From Anodontia alba (taxonomy: Eukaryota; Mollusca; Bivalvia; Lucinida; Lucinidae), in contig OZ024827.1 in NCBI GenBank assembly GCA_964016985.1, positions 79,931,835 to 79,995,834 on the forward strand: 64,000 bases of DNA, read 5' to 3'. The notes below the pieces were generated by a model that did no database searches, was not told where the DNA came from, and saw only the letters and a list, made by a program, of their open reading frames with translations. Positions 53,728-62,468 of this stretch are shown piece after piece (position 1 is the stretch's first letter; each line of letters opens with the position of its first letter). The position numbers and the translations under genes are program-made.

Positions 53728-54589
53728 ACAGGTTTATGTTTTAGTATGTAGGACGAAAAGGGTTAAACCGAGTATACGAAGGAGGTTTTACGAGTAGAAT
53801 CAGTAGTACCGTATTTTAAAGAGAGGTGTCTGATCAGTAGATCGGGGCCGCGCCATGCGAAAGCGTGTATTCGGCCACGTGAGGACTGCACGGATATTCA
53901 GGTCCTTCGCTGTGTGACTCTAGATATTTGGTGATGCTCAAAGACACATTTTCGTTTGGGGATGCCCACATATATTTGTTGAATGTTATCCTGACACGTT
54001 GAGTACATAAAGAAATGGCGGGCAACAATTGGACGTATTGTAATCCAGCATAAAAACTATACATTCATACAAGAAACCTAGTTCACGTAAACAGAACTAC
54101 AGTATAAGAGGTTTTACTTAGAGTGAAGTTTTTGGTATTCATGTATGTATCTATCCATGAGATTGTGCGATAACCGGGCTTACTCTAATGGCTTTCCAAG
54201 CCTCAGAGTAATGTTTCATATAACAAATATTTTTGGGAACACAGCTTCCTTTTGAGGTCATAGACCACTAAGTCTCACAGGACATCGGTTACGGTTCTCT
54301 ATGAATGTGTTTTTGTAAGAGTTCCAGAATGTATAATTCAGGCAGTTCAGCAACAGATACGTAGGTTTTGAGTGTTATTTTTAAAAATAAACAAAAAAAT
54401 TATCTGAAGAAAATAGTATTGCCTTTACACCGGTCGAACTCTGTTAAGCAATATGGGGTCAGCAATTACAAATACACGGAAGATTCTTACATATGACATA
54501 GCTTGTCACTTCCTTTTTTTGGTTTCCGATTTTCAGAGGGACTGCTGTCAGAAAAGTACATGTACCTATCGTTTACCCTTTGAACTTGA
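53728..54589. other. No gene recognised
   Basis: A minus-strand frame at 53834-54064 is locally richer in GC than its surroundings but matches nothing I know. The family G outer flank is not visible. Confidence 0.3.
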
Positions 54590-54868
54590 CATCACGAGAA
54601 CATACCTATATAATTTTGACCCCCTTAAACCCCACTTTTATATAGTAAAACTGGGGCTGACAGGGGTAAACATTATTTTCTTATTTCTGCTCAAAAACAT
54701 AGATTGTGAGTAATCGTTAGAACCGCCTCGGCGAGGCGGTTCTAACGAGTACCACAATCTATGTTTTGAGCAGAAATATTAAAAATATCAGAATTTTTTT
54801 TTTTCTGAATTTTTTCATTATTGGTAGTAAAATTTTCAGCATATTTAAATAGGCACGTTTTCGTAATG
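54590..54868 (+). mobile_element. Family A element, full length
   Basis: The ends are CATCACGAGAACATACCTAT and AATAGGCACGTTTTCGTAATG. The core tip CCGCCTCGGCGAGGCGG is perfect. Confidence 0.92.
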
Positions 54869-55104
54869 GAAACCAAACTTGTATTGGTTTCAGAAACATT
54901 TGCAGAGATGCATGTAATATATAAGAAGAAAATCAATGATAGACTCTATTCTTAAACAATACATAATCTTAAAGAAACTCGTGCTATGATCTGGTGAGGG
55001 AAGTGTCGTTATTGAAGCAGGCATTAAGTCAACTATAGTTAAAATCTTGATAAATCTGATAAAAATTGAATCATATTTACCCTAAGTATTCGAACAGACA
55101 AGCA

Positions 55105-55180
55105 TGGGGAAAAATGTAGACCTTAATAAGGCGCAGCATAACACGGCGTCTGATTAGGATTTAAACTGTTTGTAACTCAT
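55105..55180. repeat. Family G inverted repeat, diverged
   Basis: AAAATGTAGACCTTAATAAGGCGC and CGGCGTCTGATTAGGATTTAAACTGTTTG. Confidence 0.55.
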
Positions 55181-55342
55181 TCAGCAGGTTGCTTTAAGAG
55201 CGGCCTTCTTTGCATTTGGTGTCTTGACGGAAGCTGTTAAGTAATTGCATCGATTCCTGATCATTGCCTTCCTTTCTATTTAGACATTTAGTAAAATGGA
55301 CCAGTTTAAAGTTAAGGACAAATATGATAAAGAGTTAAGGTG

Positions 55343-55568
55343 TCCGGATATACCGTATTTACCGTATGTATTCGGACGGACAGGCCTGATCAAACAGTGT
55401 AGAACTGATAAGCAGCCACAGAACGCGCATCCCATCAGGGTCTACACTGTTTGCCACTCATCCAACATTTTTAGACACAGCATCAGTTAGTACATTGTAC
55501 TTGTTCAAATTTTAGAACAAGTATGGTAAGTAGTTGAGGTGTCCGAATACTTAGGGTAAATACGGTAT
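55343..55568. mobile_element. Family G element, complete
   Basis: The left end (TACCGTATTTACC..TGTATTCGGAC, 55354-55379) and right end (GTCCGAATACTTAGGGTAAATACGGTA, 55540-55567) are inverted. The inner palindrome 55390-55454 (CAAACAGTGTAGAACTGAT / ATCAGGGTCTACACTGTTTGC) lies off-centre to the left. CACTCATCCAACATTTTTAGACAC follows it. This copy shows what the shorter G hairpins elsewhere derive from. Confidence 0.78.
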
Positions 55569-55690
55569 TTACGGTTAGTACTTTACAATCAATAAACTAA
55601 CTGATACTCAGAGCAGATAAAGTGCACTTTTTAGTCTACATTCGACCACACATAGTTTAATCAGTGTCTTTTTTTTTTTCATCTGATATA

Positions 55691-55772
55691 CAGTCGAACT
55701 TCAATGCCTCGAACATATTTGGGACCATGACCTAAAGCCGGATAGTTTAAGCCCAATTTCGTCTGGATTCCT
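55691..55772. repeat. Family C element, left end only
   Basis: CAGTCGAACTTCAATGCCTCG with TA before it. It is cut off where the next family A copy starts. Confidence 0.7.
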
Positions 55773-56042
55773 CATCACGAAAACATGCTTATATAATTTT
55801 GACCCCCTTAAACCCCACCCTGTACTGGGGTTTACAGGGGTATTCATTATTTTTCTTATTTCTGCTCTAAAACATAGATTGTGGTACTCGTTAGAACCGC
55901 CTCGCCGAGGCGGTTCTAACGAGTACCCACAATCTATGTTTTAGAGCAGAAATATGAAAAAAGAATCAAAATTTTTTATCTGAATTTTCAGTTTTCGGAG
56001 GTAGTTTTTTCTTTATATTTGAATAGGCGTGTTTTCGTAATG
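55773..56042 (+). mobile_element. Family A element, full length
   Basis: The ends are CATCACGAAAACATGCTTAT and AATAGGCGTGTTTTCGTAATG. The left hairpin is shortened to AAACCCCACCCTGTACTGGGGTTT. The core tip is perfect. Confidence 0.92.
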
Positions 56043-56054
56043 TCGAAATAGGTA

Positions 56055-56128
56055 ATTGGCAAACAGTGCAGCTCTAGATTAGACGCCGCAGAATGCGTAT
56101 TGGATCAAGTGCTCCATTGTTTGAAAAT
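56055..56128. repeat. Family G inverted repeat, diverged
   Basis: GGCAAACAGTGCAGCTCTAGAT and ATCAAGTGCTCCATTGTTTG. Confidence 0.6.
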
Positions 56129-56504
56129 AGTTTAGCCATTTTTATAGGAATAATAAAATCACACAGCCTGATAGACCTAAATTTAGAATTCAACTCATCC
56201 AATGTATAGAGTGGAGAGTTTATTCAATCTTAAATGGATCAAAAACATGCAACCAAACATTGCATTTAAATTTGGCACAGTCTTAATCAGCTACACATAA
56301 TCATAATTATTCGGTCTGCACAGAGGTTTCGTACATAACAAATGAATTAATCGTATAAAGCAGATATTGTAGCGAACTTAAGTCTATGAACTGTTTTAGT
56401 GTGTCCTTAAGTCAGAGCAAAAGATAACTAATGGTTGAACAAAGGTGTTCCCGACGAGATGAGTAATAATCAAAACCAAGGCCGTCAAACGTCATGCCAT
56501 ATTA
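56129..56504. other. No recognisable feature
   Basis: Nothing is assigned. Confidence 0.4.
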
Positions 56505-57060
56505 TAGGGATCAACATGGTTTTTCATGCATTAACATTCGCCAGGTCCCGAGGGAGGTGTTGAAAACCGAGGCCGGAGGGCGCGGTTTTCCATACCTCCC
56601 TAGGGACTTGGCGAATGTTTATGCATTGAAAAACTATGTTCGATCGCTATTATTGCATAAAAACTGAAAACATTTGCTAATTTCGCGTTATTTCTCGCAC
56701 TATTTTGTTTCGCCTTTTCACCGATGTCCCGCGAACGCAATTTCCACGGACTATGCTCGTTCTAGGGCCGGGCAGTACATCTCGTGACGGCAACAAATCT
56801 GTGGCCCCGGTACGAACATATTGAAAGTTGCGTAGCCGAGCATTAACAGCGCGTGAATAGCATTGTTAATACACGGCTTTTCGACGGTTAATGCACGGCT
56901 GTTAATAACGTGCGACATTGCTTTTATGCAATAATGCCTAATGAAACGCTCGGAAGTTAACGGAACATTCGCAACAAAGCATGGACCAATGACCAATCAA
57001 AATCTGGTGGCATAGGAAGGCTGTATTCCGTGACTGGGGCCTTTCCTGGGTATCCAATAT
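56505..57060 (+). mobile_element. Family I repeat, copy 2 (longer)
   Basis: It is nearly the same as 12071-12366 up to GGCCGGGCA..CTCGTGACGGCA. It then continues with GCATTAACAGCGCGTG..AATACACGGCTTTTCGACGGTTAATGCACGG and TATGCAATAATGCCTAATGAAACG. It ends near CAATGACCAATCAAAATCTGG. The interrupted palindrome lies at about 56515-56640. Its full element may span about 500 bp. No frame is convincing. Confidence 0.7.
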
Positions 57061-57143
57061 TTATGTTTTATACTAGAATTTAGCCCATAAGTTTTGGGTT
57101 TTTGTAACCCTTCTAGCTTCATAAAAGCTATGATGTTTTCGCT

Positions 57144-57174
<31 letters not shown>

Positions 57175-57538
57175 GTTGTTGTTGTTATGCATTTTATATT
57201 GTCAGCCTCAAATTACTTTGTACACTGATTTCAGTACGATAATACTGTTATTAGCGCCAAGGAATGTGATTAATGCATAACGCTTATTGTTTCGCGTTTG
57301 TATGTACATGAGCTCTATTTGCGCTTAAGAAAACTGCAAAATTCGAAAGCTGCAGGATTATCATAATTCAGTGAACTACATGTAGTAATGTGTTCACATA
57401 TAAAAGTTAGAGCTATGAGGTATGACCCTAACTGAACCATCACTGGGAATTCAGTTGTCTCATTTAGCAAAACTGATTAATTTTTATTTTCATCAATTCC
57501 TACACCGGTATACTTAGGTGACTGGTTTATGTTTACAG
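57061..57538. other. T29 tract, then possible intron
   Basis: T29 lies at about 57146-57174. The 3' part ends TGGTTTATGTTTACAG, an acceptor for the following exon. Confidence 0.45.
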
Positions 57539-57706
57539 GCTGAAATATACGGTTTTACTACTGCAATAACTCAAGCCATGTTACGAGAAGGAAGATGTTC
57601 GTATAACAAGCGTAGTGATGCAGTTGTTATGCCTCCTGACTCTGAAGGGCTAGGTGCTGTTATATATAAAAAGAGAATTCCCAGATATGTTTGCCCATAT
57701 GTATAA
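57539..57706 (+). CDS. Candidate terminal coding exon, unrecognised
   Basis: TTTATGTTTACAG at 57526-57538 is a plausible splice acceptor. A 55-codon frame then starts in phase 0 and ends at TAA (57704-57706). The peptide has AEIYGFTTAITQAMLREGRC and, near its end, IYKKRIPRYVCPYV. Its composition is balanced and soluble, unlike the translated repeats around it, which is why I list it. I do not recognise the family. Upstream exons are not found, and no AATAAA follows before the TA microsatellite at 57774. It could be a real last exon or chance. Confidence 0.35.
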   Translation, partial: AEIYGFTTAITQAMLREGRCSYNKRSDAVVMPPDSEGLGAVIYKKRIPRYVCPYV

Positions 57707-57771
57707 TCTGTGTTCAGGCAGCCAGTCTGTCCAAATGCTTGGATTTTCAGGCTTAGTCTTTCTTGGCAGCT

Positions 57772-57773
<2 letters not shown>

Positions 57774-57855
<82 letters not shown>
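57774..57855. repeat. (TA)41 microsatellite
   Basis: A pure AT/TA run, interrupted by the TRIM insertion. Its continuation is 58373-58416. Confidence 0.97.
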
Positions 57856-57859
<4 letters not shown>

Positions 57860-58063
57860 ACGACCGAGCACTCCTACCTTCGATTATCTGTCTTGGCAGA
57901 TTACGCATAGCTTCTAAGTATATATTCAATCTCTGACAACCCCGTCAGGGAGTCGACTCTTTGGCTCTGTTATCCGGGAGGACCCGGGTTCGATTCCCAT
58001 GAAAGGCGGAATATTTTTTTCAGCTATGCTTCATTCCTTTGTTACGGCTATCATGTCGTAAGA
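57856..58063 (+). repeat. TRIM 5' LTR, A box deleted
   Basis: The same as the 3' LTR but lacking 19 net bases between TTGGCTC and TATCCGGG. This removes the A box and anticodon-like stem while leaving the B box GGTTCGATTCC. Few other differences are seen (for example AACCCCGTC against AACTGCGTC). Confidence 0.85.
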
Positions 58064-58080
58064 TGGGGGCTAAGCCGGGA
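58064..58080 (+). promoter_or_regulatory. Candidate primer binding site
   Basis: TGGGGGCTAAGCCGGGA sits immediately after the 5' LTR. The first three bases suit a tRNA CCA end. I cannot name the tRNA. Confidence 0.5.
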
Positions 58081-58110
58081 TTGGACTTTATACGCCGAAA
58101 ATGGCTTCAC

Positions 58111-58128
58111 GTCATCATAAATGATGAC
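58111..58128. repeat. 18-nt palindrome in TRIM interior
   Basis: GTCATCATAAATGATGAC is nearly a perfect palindrome (GTCATCAT / ATGATGAC). It could serve as an RNA dimer or packaging hairpin; that is inference. Confidence 0.5.
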
Positions 58129-58134
58129 TTCCTT

Positions 58135-58146
58135 GAAGAGGGGGAG
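58135..58146 (+). promoter_or_regulatory. Polypurine tract of the TRIM
   Basis: GAAGAGGGGGAG ends at the first base before the 3' LTR, the standard position for plus-strand priming. Confidence 0.75.
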
Positions 58147-58370
58147 TGTTACGACCGAGCACTCCTACCTTCGATTATCTGCCTTGGCAGATTACGCATA
58201 GCTTCTAAGTATATATTCCATCTCTGACAACTGCGTCAGGGAGTCGACTCTTTGGCTCAGTGGTTAGAGCATTGGATTTTTATCCGGGAGGACCCGGGTT
58301 CGATTCCCATGAAAGGCGGAATATTTTTTCAGCTATGCTTCATTCCTTTGTTACGGCTATCATGTCGTAA

Positions 58371-58372
<2 letters not shown>
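58147..58372 (+). repeat. TRIM 3' LTR, with intact tRNA-like unit
   Basis: It carries the complete version of the LTR, including both polymerase III boxes and a T6 stop. Confidence 0.85.
58247..58329 (+). ncRNA. tRNA-like polymerase III unit within the LTR
   Basis: TGGCTCAGTGG (58253-58263) fits the A box consensus TRGCNNAGYNGG. GGTTCGATTCC (58297-58307) fits the B box exactly, at 33 nt spacing. T6 (58324-58329) is a standard terminator 17 nt further. TTGGA and TCCGG flank a T-rich loop like an anticodon arm. The acceptor arms GACTCTT and the 3' side do not pair and the T stem holds only three pairs, so this is a tRNA derivative, not a tRNA gene. Whether it is transcribed is not known. Confidence 0.7.
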
Positions 58373-58408
<36 letters not shown>

Positions 58409-58416
58409 ATATATAC
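58373..58416. repeat. (TA)n microsatellite, right part
   Basis: The continuation of 57774-57855 beyond the TRIM. Confidence 0.95.
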
Positions 58417-58465
58417 TTTTCTTTATCTAAATGTGCAGTCTTATTGCCAAAGTTAGTGCCTACTT

Positions 58466-58735
58466 ATGGTACACGTCTTTTTGCACACGCATTCTTACTA
58501 TCAAACTAAAGCAAAACCGATGCTGTATGATTTGTCCTCTGAATATGGTGCTTTCCCACGAATCTGCTTATATCTCTATAATGTTGACTGCTATAATTCA
58601 ATAACAATTCGATCTGGAATGCTAAGAACGACGTTTTTCGACAGAGTCGGTGTAAATCATTCGCTGCCGCATGAACGTAAATATGTATGGAAGAGTGTAG
58701 GTGCTAAGATTAAAGCGATGATAAATCTCATATAA
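58466..58735 (+). CDS. Possible coding exon, unrecognised
   Basis: An open frame of 89 codons to TAA at about 58733. The later part (SEYGAFPRICLYLYN, FFDRVGVNHSLPHERKYVW) is not repeat-derived as far as I can see. An acceptor-like ATCTAAATGTGCAG precedes it at about 58425-58438. The family is unknown, and low confidence reflects the lack of any further support. Confidence 0.2.
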   Translation: MVHVFLHTHSYYQTKAKPMLYDLSSEYGAFPRICLYLYNVDCYNSITIRSGMLRTTFFDRVGVNHSLPHERKYVWKSVGAKIKAMINLI

Positions 58736-58738
58736 CGG

Positions 58739-59087
58739 TTACTTTAATCCAATCTTTTGATTCAACGCTCATTGAATGCATTTTAAATGGCTTTACAGTA
58801 TGATCTTCAAGTTCACGCCAAAGTCAAGTTTTGAAAATCAACGAAAACCTTCTCTGTTTACAAAAACAATTTGACAGAATCAGTGATATACATTGGGCGA
58901 AGGTTCGTTCGTAAGAAAAGACAAACAATGGTAGCGTTGTATAAAGAAACAAGATTAGCTTTTCAAGAAGAAGAAAAAAAAAAAAAAAGCTTCGAAAGAC
59001 ATATTTTGGCGTGATTCGATAATGCAGTGGCATATGATGATGTTTCAAAGTGCTAAACCAAAGTACACATCCTGCCATTTATCTCTG
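58739..59087. other. No recognisable feature
   Basis: A-rich AAGAAGAAGAAAAAAAAAAA at about 58966-58988. Nothing else. Confidence 0.4.
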
Positions 59088-59463
59088 TACCCATAACACT
59101 TTGTTTTGTTTGTTTTTTGAGAAATAAGAAAACTATCTGTATTTTTCAGTTGGGAAAGCTGCCTTATATCGAGCTATGTGCAGTGCAACATGTATATCGA
59201 AAATTTTCATTAAACAATCAGGTCTCGTACGTATACTTATAAGTGACAAAGAATATCAAGTGATACATTGTGCAATGGGTTTCTCTGATAATTAAAGGGA
59301 CACCATAAACTTATCATATTTCTAGACATTTTTCAATTTTCTGGTCCAGCTTATTTGTAGAATGAGAAAGAACAGGGTACCGATTTGTGAAGTCAGGATT
59401 AAAACCAGCAAAACATATGCGGAAGCCAAGGGCTATGCTTGATGGAAAGCTTTATTCTGTTCG
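59088..59463 (+). mobile_element. Family M element, second copy, left arm lost
   Basis: From GTACCCATAACAC to GGAAAGCTTTATTCTGTTCG it follows 36849-37230 with few differences (for example CTTATATCGAGC against CTTATCTCGAGC). The first arm of its palindrome is absent, so the copy starts at the hairpin's second arm. Confidence 0.78.
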
Positions 59464-59530
59464 TGATTTTGTGTTTTTGTTTCCAAAGGAAATCCTTTTT
59501 GAGTTTTATTTATCTGTTCCATAGTTAATA
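59464..59530 (-). repeat. Family K fragment
   Basis: TTTTTGTTTCCAAAGGAAATCCTTTTTGAGTTTTATTT resembles one end of family K. Confidence 0.35.
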
Positions 59531-60147
59531 CCACATGTGCCTGGCACAGCAATAGTCCTACAAACTTTATTACCCTTCAAAAGGTCTCTTTACAAACACC
59601 TACTGGTATGCATTCCTGGGTCTATAAACAATGGTCTATGCATGTGGCTTGATGCACGCAATCCTTCTATTGGTCAGGTTTTGTTTTCAGTTCAGTTATA
59701 TCCCTAATATGTAGGATATCTCTTTGGAAGATGATATCGTTTTCAGAGATTATGCTGCTAATGTAATAAAAAATTCCAGTCTACGTTTTTCGCGTGAAAC
59801 ATACATCAAACCATCCTCCCCTGGACCTAGATATCCAGGATATTATAGGTGACACCAATCAGGTCTCCAACTGTTGCACAAACTTAATATCCCCAAGGCA
59901 TCAGGGCTTGGAGGTTTGAATATTAGGGTACTGGATTTCCGTACGGAAAATACCTAAATCTAAATTATGCACTACATTTTGACTGTGTTCGAAATGCACG
60001 TCAGTTACTTTTAGATGGCACTGTGTTTGCAGTACTATGTAGACGATTATGTCCATACATGTTCCCTGTGATGAACGGAAATCAATCAGGTAGGCGCGTG
60101 GCGATAATTGACGGTCTTGGCGTTTAATCGTATTTCTTGAACATCCG
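59531..60147. other. No recognisable feature
   Basis: Nothing is assigned. Confidence 0.4.
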
Positions 60148-60520
60148 GAGGACATCTAGTCCCGATGATATATCTTTGTGGAAAGAATCCACTTACTTTT
60201 TTGTAAGATACCTGACAGACAAGTTGTAGTCCAGCAATGACCTTAAAACTTAGGTGAAGGTCATCAAAAGGTTCATCATCTAGTCCCAATGAAATACCTT
60301 TGCACATTTGGTATGAACCGGTTCATAGATTCATGAAATATCGCACAGAAAAGAAAGTGTGCTTAAATTTGACAGTTAAAGTCCGCCAATGACCTTGAAA
60401 CTTAGGTCAAGCTCATCAGAATATAATCAGTTCATCATCTGGTCCCATTGCTATATCTGTGCAAATTTGTTAAAAATCCGCTCATTGGTCATGAGATATC
60501 GCGCAAACAAGAAATATGCA
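60148..60520 (+). repeat. Tandem repeat, about 145-bp unit, 2.5 copies
   Basis: CCAGCAATGACCTTAAAACTTAGGTGAAGGTCATCAAAAGG..CATCATCTAGTCCCAATG and CCGCCAATGACCTTGAAACTTAGGTCAAGCTCATC..CATCATCTGGTCCCATTG repeat in register, with a partial unit in front (CATCTAGTCCCGATGATATATC). Followed by CCGACGCCAACGTCGACGCCGACG. I know such GACCTTGAAA-type repeats from mollusc genomes. Confidence 0.8.
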
Positions 60521-61156
60521 CTCCGACGCCAACGTCGACGCCGACGAGATCCGCACCATAAACCGCCCCTACATCGGGGAGACATTAGATTCATGAACAT
60601 ACGCACTACAACACACTTCTTACGTACCTCAGCACAGCCACGTAGACAGCAAAATAACTAAGTATACAAATACGTATAAAAATGAGAAAAAAAAATGCAA
60701 AAAACAACAAAAAACAAAACAGAAACAAACAAACAAACAAATAAAAAAAAAGCATTGAACAAAAAAACAAAACAAAAAAAAAAAAACAACATTGAACTTC
60801 GGTTATCAGCAGGGCTATTGGTGATCTAAATTCTTGACATCTACAGATGCTCAATCGTGCTCCCACTAAATACCGTGTTTTGTTTCTTGTTTTATTTTTA
60901 TTATTAGAACTTATAATTGACTTCAAAAGGCCAGCTGAACTACGTTTAGGAGTTTAGCTGCTAAATGAATTATATCTTCACTACGTCGGGACTTGCAAAT
61001 CTTATAAACAAACACGTGCTAATGCACTCGTTTATTTATCGGATTTCCAAATCTCTTGGGAAATATCTCCTGTGCTTGAAACTCAAACAGCATTAACCTC
61101 TACATACTGCAGAAAAAACAGCAGAAATACTTCAAACCACTGAAGTATTTGTTCAA

Positions 61157-61158
<2 letters not shown>
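60521..61158. other. A-rich low complexity, no gene
   Basis: AAACAAACAAACAAAC and longer A runs lie at about 60690-60790. The rest is unassigned. Confidence 0.55.

Positions 61159-61226
<68 letters not shown>
61159..61226. repeat. (CT)34 microsatellite
   Basis: A pure CT run. The Glu-Arg repeat frame across it is an artefact. Confidence 0.97.
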
Positions 61227-61230
<4 letters not shown>

Positions 61231-61611
61231 ATTGTCTTTATAATCCTCACCCCATGTCCCCCGACAATTTCTAGTGCATATGTATAAAGTAAAAACTGTG
61301 TATATATCATGCACTATAAGGCAAATTATCACGATTTCGTCTGTTGTTTTAAAGCTTAATTATTATAGTTGTGTGTTTATCAGTCATTTATGCTACATAA
61401 ATCTATACTTTTGAGCATAATAGCGGAACTTTCGGATTCCCTCATGTTTGATAGATATAAATGGTTATGAAATAAATTTTGCAGTCTTGTAGGATAGGCT
61501 GTGCCATTGTTCTTCAAATGCATATCTTTTCCCTTTTTTCTGATTATCTAACGATTACGAAATATAGAAAACCACTATACTAATACCTTTTGCCTTATCT
61601 CTTGACTGTGA
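61227..61611. other. Upstream region of the coiled-coil gene
   Basis: No repeat family is recognised here. It is the likely promoter-proximal region of the gene at 61659. Confidence 0.4.
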
Positions 61612-61619
61612 TATATAAG
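61612..61619 (+). promoter_or_regulatory. TATA box
   Basis: TATATAAG lies 40 nt before the start codon. A transcription start about 30 nt downstream (near TTCAAG, 61642-61647) would leave a 5' UTR of under 20 nt. Confidence 0.55.
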
Positions 61620-61658
61620 TCAATGTAATGCACTACGAAATTCAAGTTCATCGTCAGC

Positions 61659-62274
61659 ATGACACGCTCAACATTTAATATAGTTCTTATAGTTCTTTGC
61701 ATAACTGCGCGTGGAATAAATGGCGAAATGTATGCATATGACGTTAAAAGACAGATTATGTCAGAAATTAAGGAATACATTGATAACAAAATTGAAATGA
61801 TAGGCGAAAATCACAAATCTGAAATGGAAAAGATTAAGAAAAATTTCGAATCTGAAATTACTAGAATAGAACAGAAACATAAGTCTAATTTGGCAAGAGT
61901 GGAGGAAAATTGCGAGTTAAATATCAGACAAAACGAGGAGAAATATATTTCTGAAATAGAATGGTTGAAGACAAAACATGAATCTGACATGAACACAATA
62001 ACATTGAGATTGAAGTCAGAGATGTGGCATCTTAAGCAGAAAATGAGCAGGGGACAGTTTAAAGAAGACGTTACGCCCATAAATATGCAAACGGAACGGC
62101 CTGAGGAGGAAAACGTGGCCACGACTGAAGGTCCAACAAAGCATATTTACAGTTTAGGGAACAACACAATGTTCTTGGATCCTGACATAATCGAAATAAG
62201 TGATCAAGTAGTAAACGAAAACATCATTGAAACCAACGCCTTAAAGACAAGTTACGAAGAAATCCGGATAGATA
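61659..62274 (+). CDS. Secreted coiled-coil protein, 5' exon
   Basis: The first Met opens a signal peptide (STFNIVLIVLCITARGING, about residues 3-22, probable cut near Gly22). Then comes a Lys/Glu-rich coiled coil of roughly residues 30-133 with recurring units such as HKSEMEKIKKNFESEITRIE and KHESDMNTITLRLKSEMW. An acidic, Thr-rich linker follows (about 135-160, EEENVATTEGPT), then a non-repetitive tail. A splice donor GTACGT at 62275 follows phase 1. The frame would otherwise run on to 62315 with low-quality sequence, so splicing is more likely. In bivalves such a signal peptide plus coiled coil often precedes a C1q-like or other globular domain, but no such exon is seen to the window end, so the function is inference only. 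No repeat overlaps it. Codon use is A-rich, as in the surroundings. It could also be a single-exon protein of 218 residues. Confidence 0.65.
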
Positions 62275-62468
62275 GTACGTATATAGATAGTTTAATTATT
62301 CATTTATCTATTTAATTAATTGTGTTTTTATTTATTTATCTATTTATTTATTTAGTTTTCTACTAGGTAACCATATCAATTTGCACAATTCAGTAAGGGG
62401 ATTGATGAATTTGGCAAATTGTCCGCCATATGAATATTTGAACTACAATATACATATATATTTATTAT
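62275..62468. other. Candidate intron start with (TTTA)n
   Basis: The GTACGT donor is followed by TTTATTTATCTATTTATTTATTTAG at 62329-62357 and unassigned sequence. Confidence 0.45.

Larger units (their letters stand above)
57856..58372 (+). mobile_element. TRIM: LTR retroelement in miniature
   Basis: The whole element is 517 bp: LTR (208 bp), internal part (83 bp), LTR (226 bp). Both LTRs begin TGTTACGAC and end GTCGTAAGA, an inverted 9-mer with one mismatch. TGGGGGCTAAGCCGGGA follows the first LTR directly, a primer-binding-site position beginning TGG as expected for a tRNA CCA end. A polypurine GAAGAGGGGGAG precedes the second LTR directly. ATAT flanks both sides, but this is uninformative inside a TA repeat. 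No protein is encoded, so it depends on another element's enzymes. The LTRs contain a tRNA-like polymerase III promoter (see that entry). Confidence 0.82.

Noticed and set aside
44944..56042. CRISPR-like array
   Set aside because: The repeats are about 280 bp, irregularly spaced, in both orientations and have transposon-type ends. The sequence is eukaryotic.
57650..57917. Tyr-Ile repeat frames
   Set aside because: Translation of the (TA)n microsatellite.
58247..58329. Functional tRNA gene
   Set aside because: The A and B boxes are good, but the acceptor arms do not pair and the T stem has only three pairs. The unit lies inside a repeated LTR.
57856..58372. Simple tandem duplication of a SINE instead of a TRIM
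   Set aside because: The 83-bp part between the repeats has PBS and polypurine tract precisely at its borders and the repeats have inverted TG.. ends, which a plain duplication would not explain. It remains the main alternative.
61083..61310. Glu-Arg repeat frame
   Set aside because: Translation of the (CT)n microsatellite.
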